A stretch of 5,969 bases of DNA, taken from NCBI GenBank assembly GCA_900555065.1, contig USJY01000094.1:1-5969 (forward strand), written 5' to 3'. The DNA comes from an uncultured Eubacteriales bacterium (GTDB lineage Bacteria > Bacillota > Clostridia > Oscillospirales > UMGS1783). The position numbers and the translations under genes are program-made. The first letter of the stretch is position 1. Each line of letters begins with the position of its first letter. A model generated the notes under the pieces. It saw only the letters and a program-made list of their open reading frames with translations, was not told the DNA's origin and searched no databases. Below, piece after piece: positions 1 through 5,025 of this stretch.

Positions 1-30
1 CTCCAGAATTGTTCCAACCTCAAACGTCAT
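1..30 (-). CDS. yabR: S1-domain RNA-binding protein, N-terminal fragment (YabR-like)
   Basis: Only the first ten codons lie in the window, reading MTFEVGTILE on the minus strand; the rest runs off the left edge. This matches the usual opening of YabR-type proteins, where an acidic/hydrophobic start and 'VG' lead into an S1 RNA-binding fold. The position directly after divIC is where yabR lies in Bacillus, which is the main support. An AAAGGGG ribosome-binding site (43-49) lies 12 nt upstream of this ATG. Another in-frame ATG at 40-42 would add MSQR, but it directly abuts the GGGG and is a poor start. Family members are small S1-domain proteins thought to bind RNA or ribosomes. The call rests on ten residues plus synteny, so the domain itself is inferred, not seen. 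Confidence 0.6.
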   Translation of the reverse strand, partial: MTFEVGTILE

Positions 31-59
31 TCGTTGTGACATCCCCTTTAATGAAGGTA

Positions 60-341
60 TTATTTACCTGTGATATTTACATACACTTTTTCATCGCTCT
101 GGCCGTAATTGAGCTGCTCGCGTGCGATCTTGGCCGCGTGGTCTTCGATATCGCTGTTTTCAACAGAGTCTTTTAAAGCTGCGTTGGAGTCCGTTTTTTC
201 CTGTATTTTGGCGTTGAGCTCGTTGATTTCCTGGTTCTTCTTATCTATATTTATGCGGACGGATACGATGCTCGCCACGAGAGCGACGCATACCAGCAGT
301 ATTGTCAGCATAAAAATCATACTCGGCTTTTTTCTTTTCAT
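60..341 (-). CDS. divIC: DivIC/FtsB-type septum formation initiator protein
   Basis: A 93-residue bitopic membrane protein. Residues 1-5 are basic (MKRKK), residues about 8-28 form one hydrophobic membrane span, and residues about 31-60 are rich in K, E, Q, N and L with a heptad-like pattern typical of a coiled coil. The tail contains 'AREQLNYGQSDEKVYVN', which resembles the 'AR..L.Y...GE.V' end of the DivIC/FtsB family. In B. subtilis DivIC works with FtsL and DivIB in the division-site complex that activates septal peptidoglycan synthesis. The start at 339-341 is preceded by GGAGG (352-356) with 10 nt spacing. Its first 101 nt lie inside the 3' end of yabQ in another frame, so translation may be coupled. 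A sporulation-specific FtsB-like role is possible, but synteny favours DivIC. The C-terminus lacks signs of truncation. Confidence 0.85.
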   Translation of the reverse strand: MKRKKPSMIFMLTILLVCVALVASIVSVRINIDKKNQEINELNAKIQEKTDSNAALKDSVENSDIEDHAAKIAREQLNYGQSDEKVYVNITGK

Positions 342-864
342 ACTTCCTGCGCCTCCGTGCGTCTATCCTAGCGTACTGATATTTTACGTTATTCATTTTA
401 TTATGTTTTTTCCGAAAATGGAAGAGGGAAATTGCATTTTTTAAAAATTTATTTGATTTTTCGCGTGATTTTACGCAGAGAGGACGTATTTTCTGCAAAA
501 GCCAGCGGGCCGGCCAGAACAAATACCAGAAAAATCGGCAGATCCAACGCTTGAGCGTGCCGATTACTTTCCTGAAAAACGCATAAATCCAGCCGCCCAG
601 CGTGAAATAGTACAGGATCCAACCCAAAAACACACCGCACAGCATATAAAACCGAACCGAGCCGTCGTTAAACGAGAACATATACATGAACGTAACGACG
701 CCGCTTACCACCCAGAACAGAATATCCTGTAGAAACGCGGATACGGAGGATGGTATAAAAATCAGGCGCAAGACGCGGAACAAATCGTAAAACACACCGA
801 GCGCGACTCCGTATGCAATCGAGTACAGGAATGTCCACAGCTGTTGTGGGACTGAAATTCCCAT
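241..864 (-). CDS. yabQ: Spore cortex biosynthesis membrane protein YabQ
   Basis: A 207-residue integral membrane protein. The N-terminal half shows three hydrophobic spans (about residues 9-26, 48-64 and 72-90) with YabQ-family hallmarks: 'GVFYDLFR' near 23-30, 'LQDILFWV' near 45-52, and 'FNDGSVRFY' near 65-73. After about residue 98 the protein becomes aromatic and basic, ending in a highly charged Arg/Lys tail. In B. subtilis, YabQ is a mother-cell protein of the outer forespore membrane needed for spore cortex formation. The start at 862-864 has an AAGGAGG site (871-877) with 6 nt spacing, an excellent match. It lies 33 nt after yabP, its usual partner. The last 34 or so codons run through the start of divIC; whether this tail is functional is unknown. 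Confidence 0.9.
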   Translation of the reverse strand: MGISVPQQLWTFLYSIAYGVALGVFYDLFRVLRLIFIPSSVSAFLQDILFWVVSGVVTFMYMFSFNDGSVRFYMLCGVFLGWILYYFTLGGWIYAFFRKVIGTLKRWICRFFWYLFWPARWLLQKIRPLCVKSREKSNKFLKNAISLFHFRKKHNKMNNVKYQYARIDARRRRKYEKKKAEYDFYADNTAGMRRSRGEHRIRPHKYR

Positions 865-897
865 ATACAGCCTCCTTCCATGAAACTGTTACAGCCG

Positions 898-1188
898 TCA
901 GCGGAACATCTTGGAAAAAAATCCGCCCGAACCGCTTTTTTTCATGGAATCGTCGCTGTACGTCAGCGCGTATATATTGCCCTCTACAAACAATTCGCCG
1001 CTTTCAACGCTGAATTTGTTGATATGCAGGTCTTCTCCGCGTACTGTCAGAACGCCCATGTTCGTAAAGATAATGACGGCGCCCTCGTCAAAGCTGTCTA
1101 CGTCTTCCACGCCGGACACGTTAAGCCTGCCACGGTTCTCAAGTATGATGTTATGAAATTTGGCGCCCGTTTTTACTTCTTCCGCCAT
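898..1188 (-). CDS. yabP: Sporulation protein YabP
   Basis: A 96-residue soluble protein of the YabP/YqfC family. The core is clearly recognisable: 'HNIILENRGRLNVSGVEDV' (12-30), 'SFDEGAVII' (32-40), 'TNMGVLTVRGEDLHI' (42-56), then 'ESGELFVEGNIYALTY' (62-77), forming a repeated beta-strand pattern. In B. subtilis the gene is expressed in the mother cell during sporulation next to yabQ; its biochemical role is unsettled. I chose the ATG at 1186-1188 because a perfect AAGGAGG (1197-1203) sits 8 nt upstream; the frame stays open 11 codons further, but that stretch spans the ribosome-binding site. The last 16 residues are Ser/Gly/Lys-rich with Phe-Phe and Met-Phe pairs, possibly a membrane-touching tail. 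A complementary CCTCCTT upstream may mask its ribosome-binding site. Confidence 0.93.
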   Translation of the reverse strand: MAEEVKTGAKFHNIILENRGRLNVSGVEDVDSFDEGAVIIFTNMGVLTVRGEDLHINKFSVESGELFVEGNIYALTYSDDSMKKSGSGGFFSKMFR

Positions 1189-1196
1189 AATATAAA

Positions 1197-1203
1197 CCTC
1201 CTT
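1197..1203 (-). promoter_or_regulatory. Perfect ribosome-binding site of yabP
   Basis: On the minus strand this reads AAGGAGG, 8 nt before the ATG at 1186-1188. It fixes the yabP start and rules out the upstream in-frame extension. An exact complement lies 28 nt further upstream at 1232-1238. Confidence 0.85.
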
Positions 1204-1238
1204 ACGCGTCATACCATACACTATTCACGAAAAGGAGG
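1197..1238 (-). promoter_or_regulatory. Possible ribosome-binding-site-masking helix before yabP
   Basis: On the minus strand, CCTCCTT at 1232-1238 is exactly complementary to the yabP AAGGAGG at 1197-1203. The seven pairs (eight with a G-U) enclose a loop of 28 nt. If formed, the helix would bury the whole ribosome-binding site. The pairing is seen directly, but regulatory use is inference. A seven-base complement to a purine-rich site can arise by chance, and the loop is fairly long. Confidence 0.35.
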
Positions 1239-1256
1239 CGTTATACCTGCATTCTG

Positions 1257-1775
1257 TTATTTTATTCCAGGAGTAAGCTGTGCTTCCAGCCGGCTTCGCA
1301 GGCATAGAAAACGCTCTCTGACTGGTTCAGCAAGCTCGCCCCGCACAATCAGTTCATCGATTTGCGGGAGCGTTACCCATTTTGCAGACACCGTTTCCCC
1401 CGCCTGCATAACAAGATCAGACAGCGGGACGTTGCGTCGGAGCAGGTATGTATCCAAAAAGACAGACGGACGTTGCACCGTTTCCCAAAAGTCCAGCTCG
1501 TCCTCAGCAGCGGAAATACCCGTCTCCTCAAACAGCTCGCGGACTGCGCCCTGACGGCTTGTCTCCCCCGCCAGAATGGAACCGCCCGTGTTCTCCCATT
1601 TACCGGGATGTGCCTCTTTTTCCGGCGCGCGCAGCGTGAGAAGAATTCTGCCGCCGTCGTCTACGGTCCAGATCTCTACGACTACGTGGTACTCATCCGG
1701 ACGCATTGGCGCCCCACGGCGCTGCGTCCGGCCCAAAGGACGCCGGCTTTCATCTAAAAGATCCCATAATTCCAT
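1257..1775 (-). CDS. Nudix hydrolase, IPP-isomerase-like/YfcD-type
   Basis: About 172 residues with a canonical Nudix box at residues 65-87: 'GSILAGE', seven residues, then 'RELFEETGI', matching G-x5-E-x7-R-E-hydrophobic-x-E-E-x-G-hydrophobic with no missing metal-binding residue. The N-terminus 'MELWDLLDESRRPLGRTQRRG' followed by 'EYHVVVEIW' is typical of Nudix proteins annotated as isopentenyl-diphosphate-isomerase-like. These usually hydrolyse a nucleoside or other diphosphate, not isomerise IPP, and the substrate cannot be told from sequence. I prefer the ATG at 1773-1775 because related proteins begin there. A GTG at 1797-1799 would add MKGFEPGI and start 2 nt after the rqcP stop, which would favour coupling. 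Ribosome-binding signals are weak (only GAG) for both. The gene separates rqcP from yabP, which are adjacent in Bacillus. Confidence 0.85.
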   Translation of the reverse strand: MELWDLLDESRRPLGRTQRRGAPMRPDEYHVVVEIWTVDDGGRILLTLRAPEKEAHPGKWENTGGSILAGETSRQGAVRELFEETGISAAEDELDFWETVQRPSVFLDTYLLRRNVPLSDLVMQAGETVSAKWVTLPQIDELIVRGELAEPVRERFLCLRSRLEAQLTPGIK

Positions 1776-1801
1776 GATACCGGGCTCAAATCCTTTCACG
1801 T

Positions 1802-2044
1802 CTACTCAAGAAGGGTGTACATACCTGCTGCGCCGTCTTTGGGCATGTGTTCAGCCAGCTGCTCAACCCGCGCCCGAACTGTTTTGGCGCCGAAGGCGAT
1901 CTCAATCACATCTCCCGGTTTTACGTCATAGGAAGCCTTGACGGTTTTGCCGTTGACGGTAACCCTGCCGCCGTCGCACGCCTCGTTGGCCACGGTCCGA
2001 CGCTTGATCAGCCGGGATATTTTCAAAAACTTGTCGATTCGCAT
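1802..2044 (-). CDS. rqcP: S4-domain ribosome quality control protein RqcP (YabO/Hsp15-like)
   Basis: An 80-residue protein nearly all taken up by an S4 RNA-binding domain: 'MRIDKFLKISRLIKRRTVANEACDGGRVTVNG' (1-32), then 'KASYDVKPGDVIEIAFG' (36-52), ending 'GMYTLLE'. It tracks B. subtilis YabO/RqcP closely along its length, including the 'MYT' tail. RqcP binds the stalled 50S subunit with RqcH and helps move the alanyl-tailing tRNA so that incomplete nascent chains gain a C-terminal poly-alanine degron. The ATG at 2042-2044 is preceded by GAGGG (2055-2059) with 10 nt spacing. It lies 61 nt after the HU stop codon, across a strong hairpin, so its message level may differ from that of HU. The stop codon is only 2 nt from a possible GTG start of the Nudix gene. 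Confidence 0.93.
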   Translation of the reverse strand: MRIDKFLKISRLIKRRTVANEACDGGRVTVNGKTVKASYDVKPGDVIEIAFGAKTVRARVEQLAEHMPKDGAAGMYTLLE

Positions 2045-2071
2045 ATGCTACATACCCTCAAATAGAATGAA

Positions 2072-2097
2072 GCGGAAACAGCTGCCGCCGTTTCCGC
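2072..2097 (-). terminator. Strong hairpin after HU: attenuator or mRNA 3'-end stabiliser
   Basis: On the minus strand GCGGAAAC pairs perfectly with GTTTCCGC, and the inner GGC pairs with GCT through one G-U, giving an 11-bp stem closed by a GGCA tetraloop. The following bases are T-rich but broken (TTCATTCTATTTG), so this is not a textbook terminator. It starts 8 nt after the HU stop codon. Partial termination or protection of an abundant HU message is the likely role, with some read-through into rqcP. Confidence 0.6.
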
Positions 2098-2105
2098 CTG
2101 ATTTC

Positions 2106-2375
2106 TTACATGGCATCCTTGAAGGATTTACCTGCTTTGAATACCGGGGTCTTGGACGCGGGGATCGTGATCTGCTCCTTGGTGCGGGGATTACGGCCGA
2201 TTCTCTCAGCTCTCTGCTTTACTTCAAAGGTTCCAAACCCGACGAGGGGAACCTTATCGCCTTTTTTCAGGGCGGCAGTTACTTCATCCATAAAAGCAAC
2301 GACTGCTTTCTCTGCGTCTTTCTTAGACAGACCGGCCTGGGCTGCGATGGCGGAAACAAGTTCACTTTTGTTCAT
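2106..2375 (-). CDS. hup: HU-family histone-like DNA-binding protein
   Basis: An 89-residue protein of the usual HU length. It shows the helical dimerisation half ('MNKSELVSAIAAQAGLSKKDAEKAVVAFMDEV'), the 'VPLVGFGTFEV' turn (42-52), and the DNA-binding arm with 'ERIGRNPRTKEQITIP' (57-72), whose Pro63 is the residue that intercalates at DNA bends. The end 'PVFKAGKSFKDAM' (77-89) is typical. HU works as a dimer that bends and compacts chromosomal DNA. A GGAGGG site (2382-2387) lies 6 nt before the ATG, implying strong translation. Location between mazG and rqcP is seen in many Clostridia but not in the Bacillus version of this cluster. A possible own promoter and a 3' hairpin suggest it can be expressed apart from its neighbours. 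Confidence 0.96.
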   Translation of the reverse strand: MNKSELVSAIAAQAGLSKKDAEKAVVAFMDEVTAALKKGDKVPLVGFGTFEVKQRAERIGRNPRTKEQITIPASKTPVFKAGKSFKDAM

Positions 2376-2392
2376 TTTTAACCCTCCAAAAT

Positions 2393-2398
2393 ATTATA
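2393..2398 (-). promoter_or_regulatory. Possible -10 box of an internal HU promoter
   Basis: On the minus strand the mazG-HU gap (60 nt) carries an exact TATAAT, with a second TATAAA-like run just upstream. I cannot find a good -35 box: at 16-17 nt spacing the hexamers are TGGCTG or GTGGCT. There is no TG extension either. The gap is AT-rich, so a chance match is quite possible. Confidence 0.25.
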
Positions 2399-2435
2399 GA
2401 AACATTTATATATTCAGCCACGTAAGGCTAAATCA

Positions 2436-3239
2436 CTACTTTTGCTTTACACGGTCCCAATAGCGGTCAAGCGCTTCAAGCGGCAGCTCTTCCATACGAA
2501 ATCCGTCGTTGCTGACGAGTGTTTCCACTTCGGTAAACCGAGCCTGGAACTTGTCCGTCGCGAACCGGAGCGCTTCTTCGCTGTCCACTCCTGCATGACG
2601 GACTACATTGACGCAGGCGAAAAGCAGATCGCCCGCTTCATCAAGTATACGATCCATGTCCGCCGAGGCAAGCGCTTGCGACAGTTCCGCCTGTTCTTCG
2701 GTAAGCTTGTCCACAGCGCCAGATACATCCGACCAGTCAAAGCCGGCCTTGGCAGCTTTGGACTGGATTTTCTGGGCGCGCATCAGCGCGGGAAGGCCTC
2801 GATAAATGTGGGACATAGTCTGCGCAACAGAAGTTTGCCCTTTTTCCTGCCGTTTTATGTTATCCCAGTTGCGCAAAACTGCAGCGCTTGTGTCAGCCGT
2901 GACGTTTCCAAAAATATGCGGATGCCGGCGGATGAGCTTTTTGCAGATTCCGTCCGCAACATCGTCGATATCAAACCGGGCTGTTTCCGACGCGATCTGC
3001 GCATGGAATACAATTTGCAGAAGCAAGTCGCCCAACTCCTCCTGAAGCAGGGCGTCGTCCTCCGTATCTATACCCTCGATGACTTCGTACGTCTCTTCGA
3101 TCAGGTTTTTGCTCAGAGATCTGTGGGTCTGTTCCCTGTCCCACGGACAACCGCCCTCGCCGCGCAGCTTGACCATGATTTTTACCAGGTCGTCAAACAC
3201 ATATTTATTTTTCTCTTCAAATGGCGCGTCTGTTTGCAT
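2436..3239 (-). CDS. mazG: Nucleoside triphosphate pyrophosphohydrolase MazG
   Basis: A 267-residue tandem-domain MazG protein of standard length. Domain one contains 'GGCPWD' (29-34), the metal-binding 'EETYE' (48-52) and 'EELGD' (67-71), followed by the family signature 'HPHIFG' (106-111). Domain two repeats the motif as 'EEQAE' (181-185) and 'EAGD' (201-204), so both halves keep acidic residues able to hold magnesium. MazG converts NTPs and dNTPs to NMPs plus pyrophosphate, cleaning the nucleotide pool of aberrant forms; in E. coli it also affects (p)ppGpp levels under starvation. The ATG begins 1 nt after the stop codon of the flippase gene, with an AGGG just before it lying inside the flippase's last codons. 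This strongly suggests coupled translation. It is the counterpart of the C-terminal half of B. subtilis YabN, which carries an extra N-terminal methylase-like domain absent here. Confidence 0.95.
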   Translation of the reverse strand: MQTDAPFEEKNKYVFDDLVKIMVKLRGEGGCPWDREQTHRSLSKNLIEETYEVIEGIDTEDDALLQEELGDLLLQIVFHAQIASETARFDIDDVADGICKKLIRRHPHIFGNVTADTSAAVLRNWDNIKRQEKGQTSVAQTMSHIYRGLPALMRAQKIQSKAAKAGFDWSDVSGAVDKLTEEQAELSQALASADMDRILDEAGDLLFACVNVVRHAGVDSEEALRFATDKFQARFTEVETLVSNDGFRMEELPLEALDRYWDRVKQK

Positions 3240-3240
3240 T

Positions 3241-4890
3241 TTACCCTATCCAATTCCTTTTTTCAAGTATTTTTAGTATTTTTTTTGAGTTGGGAAGGAA
3301 CTTTATGTCTTCTTCCTTAAGCGTTTTTGTGAAGAGTATTAAAACGGCGTATACAAGCACTGCGGCCAATATGGCAAGAATTGTCGCAAAGCTCTGTCGA
3401 ATCATACCATTTAGCAGCGTATATGTCAAGAGCGCCGCTGCGCCGCAGCCGAGAGACGCCAACAGGGGTTTGACGTATACGCTCTTGATATCCGTCTTTA
3501 CTTTTGTCACTTTTCGAAGCGCCGCAAAGTTGAGGATCATCAGGATCAGGTATGTGACGACATTGCTGATGGCGGCACCTTTGATACCGATACTCGGTAT
3601 GGCGATCAGTATATAGTTTAATACAATTTTGACTACGCTGATAATCACAATATTTCGTACCGGGATATCCGCTCTTCCAACCGCCTGCAGGATCGGTGTG
3701 GACAGCTGCGCCAGGCTCATAAACAGAAACGCAGGGCCAAGAATCGCCAGCAACGGTGTGGCGATAGCTGTCCCCTCTCGATCGGCATACAGCAGTTCCA
3801 GAATGGGGCCGGCGAGCACTGACATGCCCACGGCGCATGGAAACGCGAGCAGGGTGCACATTTTGAGCGAGGAGTTAACGGTCGAGGTAAGACGGCGTTC
3901 GTCGCGGATTGTAAACGCTGCGGAAATGGCCGGCAGCGCGGAGATGCCGATGGACAGCAGAATGGACGACGGCATATTGAATATTGTGGACGCCATGCTG
4001 GAATATGCACCGTACAGGCCGTTGGCTATTTCCTCCGTCACGCCCGGCAACGTGCAGAGACGGCGCATAACCAGAAACAGGTCGATTACGTTTGCAAGAT
4101 TGGACACAATGGAGCCGATGGTGATTGGAATTGCAAGATGGATAAAACGGCGCAAAATTTTACGATAGGGCGTAGCCGGACACTGCAGCGCGGTCTCCGG
4201 CATTAAAGCCGCATTCTGCTTCTTTATAGACCTATACTTGAAGAACATGTAAACAAGCGCCAGGAATGAACCGAATGTCACGCCAATAACTGCGGCGGCG
4301 ACGACCAGCGGCAGGTCCTCACCCTTCGGGTCGGCAACCTGTTTTTGCATATAAAAAGCGAAACCCAGGCCGCAGAACAGCTTGATGAGGACTTCGATGA
4401 GATTGGCTATGGCGGTGGGCGTCATGTTTGAATGGCCCTGGGTATAGCCCTTATACGCTGACACAAGCGAAACGAGGAGGATTGCGGGAGCTACCGCACG
4501 AAGCGCCGGCGCGGCCTTGGTATTGTTCAACAGCGCCGCGATCCAGTCCGCTCCGAAAAAGACGACGACGCTCCCGACTATGCCGATGACGATATACGTG
4601 GAATACGCCGACTTCATGATATTGCCCACGTCGCGGTATTTGCCCAGGGCGAGAGATTCTGAAATCATTTTCGCAACTACGACCGAGAGCCCTGCGGCGG
4701 CGACCGTGATCAGAAAATTGTATATCGTATAGGCGCTGTTAAAATAGCCCATGCCGTCGTACCCGATCAGGTTCGTCAGCGGGATCCGGAAGCAGGCGCT
4801 GATGATTTTAACGAGAATCCCGGATACGCTCAGAATGACCGCTCCGGTAATAAAGCTCTGGCTTTTCTTTTTTGCGTGTTTGCCCCTCAA
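3241..4890 (-). CDS. SpoVB/MurJ-family lipid-linked oligosaccharide flippase
   Basis: A 549-residue, strongly hydrophobic polytopic membrane protein with a short basic N-terminus (MRGKHAKKK) and many membrane spans, as in the MOP/MVF flippase superfamily. Family marks include 'FRIPLTNLIGYDGMGYFNSAY' split over residues 35-54, 'SAYKGYTQGHSNMTPTAIANLIE' over 144-166, and 'LQAVGRADIPVRNI' in the C-terminal half; the second is characteristic of SpoVB/YtgP-type proteins. Members move lipid II or related lipid-linked sugars across the membrane; SpoVB itself serves spore cortex synthesis. Position at the head of the mazG-rqcP-yabPQ-divIC cluster equals that of B. subtilis yabM. The exact substrate, vegetative or sporulation, cannot be told. 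The start is TTG (4888-4890), with GGAAGGA (4901-4907) 10 nt upstream and no ATG or GTG nearby in frame. A strong sigma-A promoter sits directly upstream. Confidence 0.9.
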   Translation of the reverse strand: MRGKHAKKKSQSFITGAVILSVSGILVKIISACFRIPLTNLIGYDGMGYFNSAYTIYNFLITVAAAGLSVVVAKMISESLALGKYRDVGNIMKSAYSTYIVIGIVGSVVVFFGADWIAALLNNTKAAPALRAVAPAILLVSLVSAYKGYTQGHSNMTPTAIANLIEVLIKLFCGLGFAFYMQKQVADPKGEDLPLVVAAAVIGVTFGSFLALVYMFFKYRSIKKQNAALMPETALQCPATPYRKILRRFIHLAIPITIGSIVSNLANVIDLFLVMRRLCTLPGVTEEIANGLYGAYSSMASTIFNMPSSILLSIGISALPAISAAFTIRDERRLTSTVNSSLKMCTLLAFPCAVGMSVLAGPILELLYADREGTAIATPLLAILGPAFLFMSLAQLSTPILQAVGRADIPVRNIVIISVVKIVLNYILIAIPSIGIKGAAISNVVTYLILMILNFAALRKVTKVKTDIKSVYVKPLLASLGCGAAALLTYTLLNGMIRQSFATILAILAAVLVYAVLILFTKTLKEEDIKFLPNSKKILKILEKRNWIG

Positions 4891-4900
4891 GATGTGATCA

Positions 4901-4907
4901 TCCTTCC
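4901..4907 (-). promoter_or_regulatory. Ribosome-binding site that selects a TTG start
   Basis: On the minus strand this reads GGAAGGA, 10 nt before the TTG at 4888-4890 of the flippase gene. An ATG nearer to it (the one overlapping AGGATG) is out of frame and meets a stop after four codons. The TTG is therefore the best start. Confidence 0.65.
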
Positions 4908-4922
4908 ATACAATACCAGACT

Positions 4923-4951
4923 ATTATACTCATCTATATGCCATTTTACAA
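4923..4951 (-). promoter_or_regulatory. Sigma-A promoter of the flippase-mazG-hup cluster
   Basis: Reading the minus strand, a -35 box TTGTAA (4946-4951) and a perfect -10 box TATAAT (4923-4928) are separated by 17 nt. Transcription should begin near 4916, leaving a leader of about 25 nt before the TTG start. This implies vegetative expression of the cluster head. Confidence 0.75.
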
Positions 4952-4953
4952 GA

Positions 4954-4982
4954 TTGTATTTACAAATTCCTTGATTTATAGT
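4954..4982 (+). promoter_or_regulatory. Candidate promoter of the nucleosidase gene
   Basis: TTGTAT (4954-4959) and TATAGT (4977-4982) are 17 nt apart, with predicted initiation near 4989 and a leader of about 37 nt. The -10 matches five of six consensus positions, the -35 only three. It stands back to back with the minus-strand promoter. An alternative -35, TTGATT at 4971, lacks a good -10. Confidence 0.5.
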
Positions 4983-5013
4983 ATGCTCTTTACGAAATAA
5001 AACGCGAAGAAAT

Positions 5014-5018
5014 GAGGG
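5014..5018 (+). promoter_or_regulatory. Ribosome-binding site of the nucleosidase gene
   Basis: GAGGG lies 7 nt before the ATG at 5026, the normal distance. It is too close to a TTG at 5020 and rather far from a third in-frame start, ATG at 5032. This decides for 5026. Confidence 0.6.
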
Positions 5019-5025
5019 CTTGAAG

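Noticed and set aside
1215..1222. CATACACT on the plus strand, like a sigma-E -10 box
   Set aside because: It points the wrong way for yabP, has no fitting -35 box, and no plus-strand gene follows.
880..1554. 224-codon plus-strand open frame opposite yabP and the Nudix gene
   Set aside because: It spans two well-supported minus-strand genes and the gap between them, and its Ser/Arg-rich end is a typical reverse-frame artefact.
2405..2435. Small AGCC/GGCT hairpin in the mazG-HU gap
   Set aside because: The stem is only four to six pairs with a wobble and has no U-run, so it is too weak to call a terminator.
2442..3320. 292-codon open frame on the plus strand opposite mazG
   Set aside because: It lies antisense to mazG, which has full-length domain motifs. 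The reverse frame is cysteine- and phenylalanine-rich with no recognisable domain and no good ribosome-binding site.
3317..3859. 180-codon minus-strand frame inside the flippase gene
   Set aside because: It is a shifted frame of the flippase coding sequence with Arg/His/Cys-rich, non-hydrophobic content and no family resemblance.
3629..4168. 179-codon plus-strand frame opposite the flippase gene
   Set aside because: It is antisense to a continuous 549-residue membrane protein with clear family motifs; no domain seen.
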